NCBI GenBank assembly: GCA_947632685.1 | Contig: CANRQD010000003.1 | Location: 1 to 30,787, forward strand | Length of the DNA: 30,787 nt | Reading direction: 5' to 3' | DNA from: an uncultured Bacilli bacterium | GTDB lineage: Bacteria; Bacillota_I; Bacilli_A; RF39; UBA660 | Part shown: positions 16,493 through 24,198 of the stretch, in pieces | Position numbering within the stretch: the stretch's first letter is position 1 | Layout of the letters: each line of letters opens with the position of its first letter | The notes under the pieces: generated by a model | Told to the model about the DNA's origin: nothing | What the model saw: the letters and a program-made list of their open reading frames with translations, nothing else | Database searches by the model: none | Position numbers and translations under genes: made by a program

Positions 16493-17713
16493 TTAATTTA
16501 TTACAAAATATTTACAGATATAGTCATAGTTTTCCACTTTTTCAACAAATAATGTGCATAATACATCATTTTTTACTACTTTATCTCCAACTAATTTATT
16601 CAATTTTATTCCTACAGTTGGATTAATTTTATCTTCCTTATTTTCTCTTCCCGCACCTAATTTAACTGAAAGCTTTCCTATTTCTAAAGCATCAATTTTT
16701 TCTATTATTCCATCTCTATCAGATTTTATTTCTATTTTTTTATCACTTATTTTTAATTTAGTAATATCTCCTTTTTGATATGTAACAAATTCTAAAAATT
16801 TATTATATGCACTTTTACTATTAATTGAGTTGATTACTTCTATTTTAGCCTCTTTTTTATCTATTTCTTTTCCCATACTAACCATTTCAGATGCTAATTC
16901 AATACATAAATCCGTAAGTTTTCCAGCTTTTCCATTTAATATATCAATGGCTTCTTCTACTTCAATACTATTTCCTATAGAGTCACCTAATGGATTATCC
17001 ATATTTGTTATCATAGTTCGTACTTCTTTACCATAAAAATTTCCTATTTTAATCATTAATTCAGATAATTTACTAGCATCTTCTTTTGTTTTAATTAATG
17101 CTCCTTTACCTAATTTTATATCTATTAATATTTTATCAGCCCCACCTGCAATTTTTTTACTCATAATACTAGTTGCAATTAAAGGGATTGATTCTACAGT
17201 AGCAGTTACATCTCTTAAAGCATAAATCATCTTATCAAGTGGTGTTAAATTAGCTGTTTGACTTGTTACTACCATACCAATTTGTTTTACTTCTTCTTTT
17301 ACTTGACTATCTGTTAAATCTGTTCTAAAACCTGGAATAGATTCTAATTTGTCAATAGTACCACCTGTATGACCTAAACCTCTTCCACTCATTTTTATTA
17401 CAGGAACTCCTAGGCTTGCAACTATAGGTGCAATTATCATTGTTGTTTTATCTCCTACACCACCAGTTGAATGCTTATCAACCTTTATTCCATCGATATC
17501 TGAAAAATCTAAAATATCCCCACTTTTTATAAATATATCTGTTAAATTAAATATTTCTTCATCATTCATTCCATTTATACATATAGCCATTAATAAAGCA
17601 GACATCTGATAATCTTTGACTTTCTTTTTTAAATACCCATTAAATATAAATTCCAATTCTTCTTTAGTTAAATTTTTTCCTAATCTTTTCTTATTTATAA
17701 TATCTGTTATCAT
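16493..17713 (-). CDS. pdp: Pyrimidine-nucleoside phosphorylase
   Basis: A cytoplasmic enzyme that splits thymidine, uridine or deoxyuridine with phosphate into base and (deoxy)ribose 1-phosphate, for pyrimidine salvage or catabolism. The N-terminal helical domain (MITDIINKKR ... QMSALLMAI) and the phosphate-binding KHSTGGVGDKTT (80-91) are clear. The family signature SGRGLGHTGGTIDKLE is at 109-124 and the substrate-site YALRDVTATV follows. At 406 residues it is about 25 shorter than the usual 430; the missing part is at the C-terminus, outside the active site. Its ATG overlaps the GNAT stop by 4 bp (17710-17713), so the two are coupled. Confidence 0.93.
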   Translation of the reverse strand: MITDIINKKRLGKNLTKEELEFIFNGYLKKKVKDYQMSALLMAICINGMNDEEIFNLTDIFIKSGDILDFSDIDGIKVDKHSTGGVGDKTTMIIAPIVASLGVPVIKMSGRGLGHTGGTIDKLESIPGFRTDLTDSQVKEEVKQIGMVVTSQTANLTPLDKMIYALRDVTATVESIPLIATSIMSKKIAGGADKILIDIKLGKGALIKTKEDASKLSELMIKIGNFYGKEVRTMITNMDNPLGDSIGNSIEVEEAIDILNGKAGKLTDLCIELASEMVSMGKEIDKKEAKIEVINSINSKSAYNKFLEFVTYQKGDITKLKISDKKIEIKSDRDGIIEKIDALEIGKLSVKLGAGRENKEDKINPTVGIKLNKLVGDKVVKNDVLCTLFVEKVENYDYICKYFVIN

Positions 17714-18117
17714 ATAATTTCCTTTCTAAATACATTTGTATTCCTAATATTAAATCCAAGTTTTTTATACAAGTGATGTGCCGCTACTCTAGAACTATTT
17801 GAAGTTAATTCTAAATATGTTATATCTTCTTTTTTACATATATTAAATACTTCTTCTAGTAATTTAGTACCTATTTTTTTATTTCTATATTTTTCTAATA
17901 CACAATAGAAATTAATATGTCCATAATATATCCCATCAACAACATCATATAATTTATTTAAAATTATATATCCCACAACTTTTTGTTCTACTAAAGCTAC
18001 TAATTCTATATTATTATCTAAAGTTTTTCCTTTTCTTTCTCTATCATATACTTCTTTTAATAAAGCATTTACATCTTCTAAATCTTTAGCTTTATAATTC
18101 CTAATAATAATTTCCAT
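17710..18117 (-). CDS. GNAT family N-acetyltransferase
   Basis: A 135-residue acetyl-CoA-dependent acetyltransferase with unknown substrate. It begins IIIRNYKAKDLEDVNALL, typical of the family. The acetyl-CoA pyrophosphate-binding motif is CVLEKYRNKKIGTKLL (Arg78 to Gly83), followed by YLELTSNSSRVAAHHLYKKLGF, the conserved motif B and C-terminal strand. Length is near the minimum for the fold but complete. RBS AAGGA lies upstream of ATG 18117. The coupled pdp gene downstream does not reveal the substrate. Confidence 0.9.
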   Translation of the reverse strand: MEIIIRNYKAKDLEDVNALLKEVYDRERKGKTLDNNIELVALVEQKVVGYIILNKLYDVVDGIYYGHINFYCVLEKYRNKKIGTKLLEEVFNICKKEDITYLELTSNSSRVAAHHLYKKLGFNIRNTNVFRKEII

Positions 18118-18251
18118 ATCATCACATCCTTATAATAAATTAAATATAATAATATTTTACTTTTTTTATTTTGTTATATACATTATTTATATTGTACTTA
18201 TATTAACCTATCTTATTATTAATATTATAAATTATATTTTTATTATAGTAA

Positions 18252-18279
18252 ATAAAAAAGAGAAAGATTACTCTATCTC
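18252..18279 (-). terminator. Terminator of the XRE regulator gene
   Basis: On the minus strand GAGATAGA and TCTTTCTC pair with one T-T mismatch around a GTAA loop, followed by TTTTTTATTT. The left arm overlaps the last codons of the gene. Confidence 0.65.
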
Positions 18280-18626
18280 ATTTTTAAATCAATTAACTCA
18301 ACTGTTCTTTTAGGATTATCTACTATTTTCTTGTGTAAACTATTATATTTTCTTATTTCTTTTATAAATTCTAATTCTTCCTTTGCAACATACATACCAT
18401 AATTTTTATCATTATCAGCAATTACATATTCATCATTTCCAATAAAATAATTAATATCCACTTTAAAAATATTAGCAAGAGCAATTAATGTTTCTAAAGT
18501 TGGAATTCTGGTTTCTTTTTCATAGCAACATATACTTACTTTTGTTACATTAATTAATTTTCCTAGTTCTTCTTGTGTGAGGTTATTTTCTTTGCGCAAG
18601 GTTTTTATTCTTTGACCTAAAAGCAT
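18273..18626 (-). CDS. XRE-family helix-turn-helix regulator
   Basis: A 117-residue DNA-binding protein. Residues 3-62 form an XRE/Cro-type domain (QRIKTLRKENNLTQEELGKL, then VTKVSICCYEKETRIPTLETL). A charged helical tail of about 50 residues follows, possibly for dimerisation or sensing. RBS AGAGGTGGT precedes ATG 18626. It stands alone on the minus strand between a short SSB gene and the GNAT-pdp pair. Its target is not visible; self-regulation is common in the family. Confidence 0.88.
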   Translation of the reverse strand: MLLGQRIKTLRKENNLTQEELGKLINVTKVSICCYEKETRIPTLETLIALANIFKVDINYFIGNDEYVIADNDKNYGMYVAKEELEFIKEIRKYNSLHKKIVDNPKRTVELIDLKMR

Positions 18627-18715
18627 TTTACCACCTCTTATATAATAGTTTCTCTGAACTAATTATAATTATTCAAAAAGGTGTTTTGGTTAAAGTTAAC
18701 TAATAATAAACTTTT

Positions 18716-19057
18716 TTATTCATTTTCAACTTCTGCATCTTTTTTTGAAGTCAAAAAGGTTACTTTTTCAGCAATAACTTCTATTACATTTCTTTTTTCA
18801 TTATCTTTTTCTACTAATCTAGATTGTACTCTGCCTTTTATACCTAAAATATCACCTTTATGGCAATATTCTTTTGTATTTTGCGCAATATTATCAAATA
18901 AAGTACATTCTATAAAATCTGTATCATAAATTCCATTCATATTTTTGAAACTTCTTGGAATAGCAAGAACTAAGCTAGCAACTTGTTTTCCACTTTCAGA
19001 TTTATTTACTTGTATATCCTTTGTAAGTCTTCCTACAAGGACTATCTGATTCAGCAT
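18716..19057 (-). CDS. Single-stranded DNA-binding protein, short form without acidic tip
   Basis: A 113-residue OB-fold SSB. It starts LNQIVLVGRLTKDIQV and continues with VASLVLAIPRSF, DFIECTLFDNIAQNTKEYCHKGDILGIKGRVQSR and a final VIEVIAEKVTFL strand, all normal for the family. The glycine-rich linker and the C-terminal DDDIPF-like tip that recruits repair proteins are absent; the end is KKDAEVENE. Housekeeping ssb usually lies between rpsF and rpsR, so this looks like a second paralogue, as seen in competence or mobile contexts. RBS AAGGAGAG precedes ATG 19057. Confidence 0.88.
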   Translation of the reverse strand: MLNQIVLVGRLTKDIQVNKSESGKQVASLVLAIPRSFKNMNGIYDTDFIECTLFDNIAQNTKEYCHKGDILGIKGRVQSRLVEKDNEKRNVIEVIAEKVTFLTSKKDAEVENE

Positions 19058-19145
19058 ATTATCTCTCCTTTCCAGAATCGATAATAACTTATTTTTTTTA
19101 TAGATACAAATTAGTATTTTTATAAATATAATAGTATTATTTCAT

Positions 19146-19180
19146 AAAAAAAAGAAATTCATATATCAAAATTTCTTTTT
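19146..19180 (-). terminator. Probable terminator of the suf operon
   Basis: AAAAAGAAATT (19149-19159) and AATTTCTTTTT (19170-19180) form an 11-bp stem around a 10-base loop, about 30 bp after the sufB stop. It is AT-rich, and the T tail on the minus strand is short beyond the stem. Confidence 0.6.
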
Positions 19181-19210
19181 ACTATATAATATTTTTCTTA
19201 AAAATCAAAT

Positions 19211-20524
19211 TTATAAGTTTCGTTTAATTAATTGATTTAGCTCTACAGCATATTCCATAGGTAGTTCTTCTCTAAATTTATCTAGAAAGCCTAACACAAT
19301 TAGTTCTGTAGCTCTTTCTTTTGATATTCCTCTACTCATTAAATAAAATAATGTATCCTCATTTATTTTAGAAACTGTTGCTTCATGTTCAATAGTACTT
19401 TCCCTATTTCTACATATATTTACGGGAATAGTATCACTTTTAGAAATTTTGTCTAATATTAAAGTATCACATTTTACAAAACTTTCACTATTTGTGGCAT
19501 TATCTTTTATATCTACTTTACCTCTATAAGTTGCATTACCACCATTTTGCGCAATACTTTTAGAAATAATATTACTTCTTGTATTTTTTCCTAAATGAAT
19601 CATTCTTGCACCACTATCTTGATTTTGATTAGACGAGGCAACACTTATGGTTACACATGTTCCATTAGAATTATCTCCCTTTAAAATACAACAAGGATAT
19701 TTCATAGTAACTTTAGATCCTATATTTCCATCTATCCATTCCATAGTACCATTTGTATCTACTAAAGCTCTTTTTGTAACTAAATTATATACATTAGTAG
19801 CCCAATTTTGAATTGTTGAATATCTACATTTACTATTTTTTCCTACATAAATTTCTACTACCGCAGCATGTAGTGATGATTCACTATAGGTTGGAGCAGT
19901 ACATCCTTCTACATAATGAAGAGATGAATTATCATCTACAATTATTAAAGTTCTTTCAAATTGTCCCATATTTTTACTATTAATTCTAAAATAGCTTTGT
20001 AATGGTCTATCTAATGTTGTATTTTTTGGAACATATATAAAACTTCCACCACTGAATACAGCTGAATTTAATGCTGAAAATTTATTTTCATTAGAATTTA
20101 CTATTTTACCAAAATACTTTTTTACTAAATCAGGATACTTTTTCATAGCGTCCTCAATTGATGTAAAAATAACTTTCTTCTTCTGTAATTCTTCTAGCAT
20201 ATTATGGTATATAACTTCACTTTCATATTGAACACCCATACCACCTAAATGTTGTTCACTCTCTAAAACACCTAAATCTTCTAATTCATCTTTTACTGGT
20301 TTTAATACATTATTCCAATCACTTTCTATTTTTTCATCAGCTTCATTACTTTTATAATATATTATTTTATTAAAATCTAATTTTATTTCAGGACCAAACA
20401 TAGGCATATCTTGATTAATAAAAGAATTATAACCACTAAGTCTAAATTCTCTAATCCAATCAGCTTCTTTTTTTATTTTAGAAATTTTTTCTATATTATT
20501 TTTATTAATACCTATTATTTCCAT
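19211..20524 (-). CDS. sufB: Fe-S cluster assembly scaffold SufB
   Basis: SufB is the scaffold on which, with SufC and SufD, iron-sulfur clusters are built. The 437 residues contain the beta-helix core with the typical FSGGSFIYVPKN and SSLHYVEGCTAPTYSESSLHAAVVEIYV segments. The core also carries a conserved cysteine in SFVKCDTL (Cys352), expected to take part in cluster assembly. EHEATVSKINEDTLFYLMSRG (379 onward) starts the C-terminal helical domain. Length is slightly below the usual 465-495, mainly at the N-terminus. It ends the operon and is 16 bp after the unknown 175-residue gene. Confidence 0.95.
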   Translation of the reverse strand: MEIIGINKNNIEKISKIKKEADWIREFRLSGYNSFINQDMPMFGPEIKLDFNKIIYYKSNEADEKIESDWNNVLKPVKDELEDLGVLESEQHLGGMGVQYESEVIYHNMLEELQKKKVIFTSIEDAMKKYPDLVKKYFGKIVNSNENKFSALNSAVFSGGSFIYVPKNTTLDRPLQSYFRINSKNMGQFERTLIIVDDNSSLHYVEGCTAPTYSESSLHAAVVEIYVGKNSKCRYSTIQNWATNVYNLVTKRALVDTNGTMEWIDGNIGSKVTMKYPCCILKGDNSNGTCVTISVASSNQNQDSGARMIHLGKNTRSNIISKSIAQNGGNATYRGKVDIKDNATNSESFVKCDTLILDKISKSDTIPVNICRNRESTIEHEATVSKINEDTLFYLMSRGISKERATELIVLGFLDKFREELPMEYAVELNQLIKRNL

Positions 20525-20540
20525 AGTATCACCAGTTTCT

Positions 20541-21068
20541 TTATTTTTTTCTTAATTTTTTTATTTCATCTCTAATAAGAAAAATTTGATCTTGATAATG
20601 ACAATTTTTCTCCCAATCCACTGAAACTTTTTTTCTCAACATTTTAGGTACTTTTATACTATTATTTATTCTTTTTTCTATAATACGAATTCTATCTTTA
20701 AAATATAGATTTGAATATAGCATTTTATCTTCTAATTCTTCCATTTCTATATAAGGTTGTTTTTTTAAATCTTCAACAAATAAATCATCACATAAAATTC
20801 CACATATGCAATTTTCATTTATTTGACTTGGATCTTCTGCAATTAACTTAGTACCATATTCTAATCCATATGAAGTAGTATTAGAATATGGTAAACGTTT
20901 TATCAATGGATAAGTTTCTTCTGGTACAATAATATTATGATATTTATTATCACTTATATCATATACAACTAATGCTTTAGGCATAATATTATCTACTAAT
21001 ACCCCTTCTTCTTTCCAATATAATCTTAAATCTACTAAATTTATTTTACTAGTTTCTATTTTTTCCAT
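20541..21068 (-). CDS. Unknown 175-residue protein inside the suf operon
   Basis: Not recognised. A soluble, charged protein with no signal or membrane segment. Visible features are a CxCxxxC motif (Cys87, Cys89, Cys93, in NENCICGILCDD) and a long basic/acidic C-terminus, probably helical (KDRIRIIEKRIN onward, ending DEIKKLRKK). Its start overlaps the sufU end by 20 bp and RBS GAGGTAAT lies within sufU. sufB follows 16 bp later, so it belongs to the same transcript. Bacillota suf operons usually have sufB directly after sufU. A role in cluster assembly, handover or regulation is suggested by position and by the cysteine cluster only. Confidence 0.78.
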   Translation of the reverse strand: MEKIETSKINLVDLRLYWKEEGVLVDNIMPKALVVYDISDNKYHNIIVPEETYPLIKRLPYSNTTSYGLEYGTKLIAEDPSQINENCICGILCDDLFVEDLKKQPYIEMEELEDKMLYSNLYFKDRIRIIEKRINNSIKVPKMLRKKVSVDWEKNCHYQDQIFLIRDEIKKLRKK

Positions 21069-21489
21069 TTCTTATTACCTCTAAAATTCTTTCTACGGCA
21101 TCACTTGGTAATAATGCACATTTCTTTCTATTTGGTTGCATATATATATCTTCATATACTAATAATTCACCTAGTAATTCTTTATCATATTCTTTTTCAT
21201 TAATCATATTTTGATAGTTTAAAATAATTTTTTCTGCTTCATCTAATGTTTTTCCAATTAAGCTTTTTATAATTATACTAGTAGCAGATGTACATATAGC
21301 ACAAGCTTCTCCATCAAATAAAATATCTTTTATTACACCATCTTCTTCTTTTAGCATCATATCTATATTATCAATACATGATTCATTATTAGTATTTTGA
21401 AATATATATGACTTATCATCTTTTAAGCCCTTATTGATAGGATTTTGATAATTATCTAATATTATTTCTCTTCTAGTTTCTTTATCCAT
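21049..21489 (-). CDS. sufU: SufU, sulfur-transfer partner of SufS
   Basis: A 146-residue IscU-fold protein. In Bacilli, SufU is a zinc protein that accepts persulfide sulfur from SufS for the SufBCD scaffold. The conserved metal and sulfur residues are present: Cys38 (ESCIDNI; the usual Gly-Asp after Cys is Ile-Asp, keeping the Asp), Cys63 and Cys66 (GEACAICTSATS), and Cys124 (RKKCALLP). Length is normal. It starts one base after the sufS stop and overlaps the unknown downstream gene. Confidence 0.93.
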   Translation of the reverse strand: MDKETRREIILDNYQNPINKGLKDDKSYIFQNTNNESCIDNIDMMLKEEDGVIKDILFDGEACAICTSATSIIIKSLIGKTLDEAEKIILNYQNMINEKEYDKELLGELLVYEDIYMQPNRKKCALLPSDAVERILEVIRNGKNRN

Positions 21490-22686
21490 TTATATCACCA
21501 CTTTAAATATATCTTTACTATTTTTTAATGCTTTTATTAATACATCTATTTCTTCTTTTGTATTATATAAACATAGACTAACTCTACAAGTATTTTTTAT
21601 ATCTAAGTCATCTTTTAATACTTTAGCACAATGATTTCCTGCGCGTATTGCAATATTATAATGATTTAAATACACTGATGTATCTTGACTAAATACTCCT
21701 TCTACATTGAAAGCAAGTATACCACTTTTACTATTTTTATTATATAAAATAATGTTAGGTATTTTAGATAATTCTTCTACCATATATTCTTTTAATTCTA
21801 GTTCGTATTTATGAATTTTATCTATTCCTATTTTTTTAATATATTTAATTGCTTCACCTAAACCAATAACTTCTGCAATTGGAGGAGTACCTGCTTCAAA
21901 TTTAATAGGTGCAGTCTTTAAGACATATTCACCAGTTGACTCAAAGTTTTGATTCATACCACCACCATATTTTAGTGGTTCAGTTTTATCTAATAATTCT
22001 TTTTTACCATATAAAATACCAACACCAGTAGGTCCCATCATTTTATGAGCTGAAAAAGCTAAAAAGTCTATGTTAGATTTTTCTACATCTATTTTATAAT
22101 GAGATATACTTTGAGCAGCATCTACTACAAAATATATATTTTTATCTTTACAAATTTTACCTATTTGCTCTATATCTCTTATATCACCTATTACATTAGA
22201 AATATGTGCAACTGAAATAACTTTAGTTTTATCAGTAATAGTTTTTTCAATATTTTCTATACTTAATTCACGATTTTCATCTAATGGAATATATCTTACT
22301 TTTATACCAATTTCTTTTTGTAATACTAACCAAGGTAAGATATTTGATGCATGTTCTGCTTTATTAATTAACACTTCATCATCTTTTTTTAAATATTTTT
22401 TAAAGAAACCAAATGCTATTAAATTTAATGATTCTGTAGTACCACTAGTATATACAATCTCAGATATATTTTTAGCATTAATTAAATCCCTTACAAGTTC
22501 TCTAACTTCGTCATATTCCTCATTAGTTTTCATAGCATTATCGTAATCACCTCTATGAATATTAGAAGTATATTTAGTATAATAATCTACCATTTTGTCA
22601 ACAACACATTTTGGTTTTAAAGTTGTTGCACCATTATCGAAATAAATAACCCCATTTTTTAAAATAGGAAAATCATCCCTATTCAT
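21490..22686 (-). CDS. sufS: Cysteine desulfurase SufS
   Basis: A PLP enzyme that removes sulfur from cysteine, giving alanine and a persulfide for Fe-S cluster assembly. The 398 residues show the class V aminotransferase fold with YFDNGATTLKP at the N-terminus. DAAQS (189-193) contacts the cofactor, SAHK (Lys215) is the PLP lysine, and RAGNHC (Cys353) is the persulfide-forming cysteine of group II desulfurases. Length is typical (about 400-410). It lies 11 bp after the short sufD and directly before sufU, which it should work with. Confidence 0.96.
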   Translation of the reverse strand: MNRDDFPILKNGVIYFDNGATTLKPKCVVDKMVDYYTKYTSNIHRGDYDNAMKTNEEYDEVRELVRDLINAKNISEIVYTSGTTESLNLIAFGFFKKYLKKDDEVLINKAEHASNILPWLVLQKEIGIKVRYIPLDENRELSIENIEKTITDKTKVISVAHISNVIGDIRDIEQIGKICKDKNIYFVVDAAQSISHYKIDVEKSNIDFLAFSAHKMMGPTGVGILYGKKELLDKTEPLKYGGGMNQNFESTGEYVLKTAPIKFEAGTPPIAEVIGLGEAIKYIKKIGIDKIHKYELELKEYMVEELSKIPNIILYNKNSKSGILAFNVEGVFSQDTSVYLNHYNIAIRAGNHCAKVLKDDLDIKNTCRVSLCLYNTKEEIDVLIKALKNSKDIFKVVI

Positions 22687-22697
22687 ATAATCACCTT

Positions 22698-23318
22698 CTA
22701 TATATTTTCTATATTTTCTTTAAACATATTTAATTCTTCACTATCTTTACCACTATTTATTAATAATGAACTAACTAATAATTTTATAGCAGTATCATAA
22801 CTTATACCTCTACTCATTAGATAAAATAAACTATCTTCTTTAAATTTACCTATATAAGCAGAATGTGATGAAGAAACATTATAATTATCTATTAATAATT
22901 TAGGTAATATAGTACTATTTCCATTTGTTAAGTTTATAATTTGATTTTCTTGATTACAAATACAATTTTCTATATTTTTTGGAACAATTCCACAAATATC
23001 AAAATGTAGTTTATTATTTAGGACATTCACACCATGATTGTAGATATTACTAATAGTATTTTTTATATTATGATTTACTGTAATAGAGGTATTATTGTCA
23101 TTGTAATTAATAGTACTATAATGATATTCTACTTCTGCAGATTCATGATTTAGGTTAATAACTACTTTACTATTACTATCATAATTATAATGATATACTT
23201 TTAAAACTACATCTTTTTCTATATTATAAATTCTATTATTTGCTTCTTTATCATAGATGTATAATTCTTTTGAAGAAGTAATTGTTATTTCTTTATTACC
23301 TATATCTATTTTATTCAT
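22698..23318 (-). CDS. sufD: SufD-like protein, half length
   Basis: A 206-residue protein in the SufD position, against 380-430 residues for ordinary SufD. The C-terminus is clearly SufB/SufD-like: SSSHSAYIGKFKEDSLFYLMSRGISYDTA keeps the His that in SufD is expected at the cluster site, followed by the helical domain. Upstream is only a short beta-strand region (Asn- and Tyr-rich, such as VEYHYSTINYNDNN). The N-terminal helical domain and part of the beta-helix are missing. The frame is intact, with normal spacing: it overlaps sufC by 8 bp and sufS follows at 11 bp. It therefore looks like a stable short version rather than a fragment. Confidence 0.8.
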   Translation of the reverse strand: MNKIDIGNKEITITSSKELYIYDKEANNRIYNIEKDVVLKVYHYNYDSNSKVVINLNHESAEVEYHYSTINYNDNNTSITVNHNIKNTISNIYNHGVNVLNNKLHFDICGIVPKNIENCICNQENQIINLTNGNSTILPKLLIDNYNVSSSHSAYIGKFKEDSLFYLMSRGISYDTAIKLLVSSLLINSGKDSEELNMFKENIENI

Positions 23319-24075
23319 TACTTATCTTCTTTCTTACATCATTTATACCATTATAACCATTTTTTTCTGTTTCAAAAGCTAATTCTATATTACCTGATTT
23401 TGTGATCTTTCCATCTGTCATTATATGAACATAATCTGGATTTATATATTCTAATATTCTTGGATAATGAGTAATGATTAAAACTGATGTATCTTTATTT
23501 TCTTTTAAATAATCATTTATATTATGACACACTATTTTTAGACTATCTACATCTAAACCTGAATCTATTTCATCCAAAATAATAAATTTTGGCTTTAACA
23601 TTTTTAATTGAAGAATCTCATTTTTCTTTTTTTCTCCACCTGAGAAACCTTTATTCAGTGACCTATGAATCATATCTTCACTTAATTCTAAATCTTTAAG
23701 ACATTTATCTATATTTTTTATAAAATCAAAATAATTAATTCGCTCATTAGTTAATTCAGTAGTTGCAGTTTTTAAAAATTCACTATTAGTAACACCATCT
23801 ATAACTGTTGGATCTTGCATTGCTAAAAATATTCCCAATTTAGCACGTTCATCCACACTTAAATTAATTATCGATTTATTATTAAATATAATATCTCCAC
23901 TAGTTAATTCATATTTATAATTACCCATAATAACTTTAGATAGAGTAGATTTTCCTGTACCATTAGGTCCCATAATAGCATGTATTTCTCCATCATTTAT
24001 TTTTAATGATAAATCTTTTAAAATTTTACTTTTACTATCTTTAGTTATTACGTTTATTTTATCTATTTCTAACAT
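23311..24075 (-). CDS. sufC: Fe-S cluster assembly ATPase SufC
   Basis: A 254-residue ABC ATPase that drives shape changes of the SufB-SufD scaffold; it is cytoplasmic and not a transporter. Walker A GPNGTGKST is at 36-44, the Q-loop region is FLAMQDP, and the ABC signature in its SufC form, FSGGEKKKNE, is at 144-153. Walker B FIILDE is at 164-169 and the switch His is His203 (ITHYPR). RBS GGAG precedes ATG 24075. It is the first gene of the suf operon. Confidence 0.96.
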   Translation of the reverse strand: MLEIDKINVITKDSKSKILKDLSLKINDGEIHAIMGPNGTGKSTLSKVIMGNYKYELTSGDIIFNNKSIINLSVDERAKLGIFLAMQDPTVIDGVTNSEFLKTATTELTNERINYFDFIKNIDKCLKDLELSEDMIHRSLNKGFSGGEKKKNEILQLKMLKPKFIILDEIDSGLDVDSLKIVCHNINDYLKENKDTSVLIITHYPRILEYINPDYVHIMTDGKITKSGNIELAFETEKNGYNGINDVRKKISNE

Positions 24076-24110
24076 ATAATCAACTCCAATTATATTTTAT
24101 TAAAATATTA

Positions 24111-24133
24111 TCAAAAAATTTGTTACTTTTTGA
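24111..24133. promoter_or_regulatory. Inverted repeat in front of sufC, possible operator
   Basis: TCAAAAA (24111-24117) and TTTTTGA (24127-24133) are perfect inverted arms around a 9-base centre, about 40-60 bases before sufC. A GATAAT-like -10 overlaps one arm on the minus strand. It could be a regulator site or chance in an AT-rich region. Confidence 0.3.
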
Positions 24134-24171
24134 AACAGTTATATTCTATCACATATTTATATCTTTTTAAA

Positions 24172-24198
24172 TAAAAAGAACACTTTTTGTGTTCTTTT
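24172..24198 (-). terminator. Terminator of the acidic repeat-protein gene
   Basis: AAAAGAACAC (24174-24183) and GTGTTCTTTT (24189-24198) form a perfect 10-bp stem with a 5-base loop, overlapping the stop codon. On the minus strand it runs into TATTT. Confidence 0.75.

Noticed and set aside
18692..18714. Inverted repeat AAAGTT ... AACTTT after the SSB gene as a terminator
   Set aside because: The stem is only six bp with an 11-base loop and no T run follows on the minus strand.
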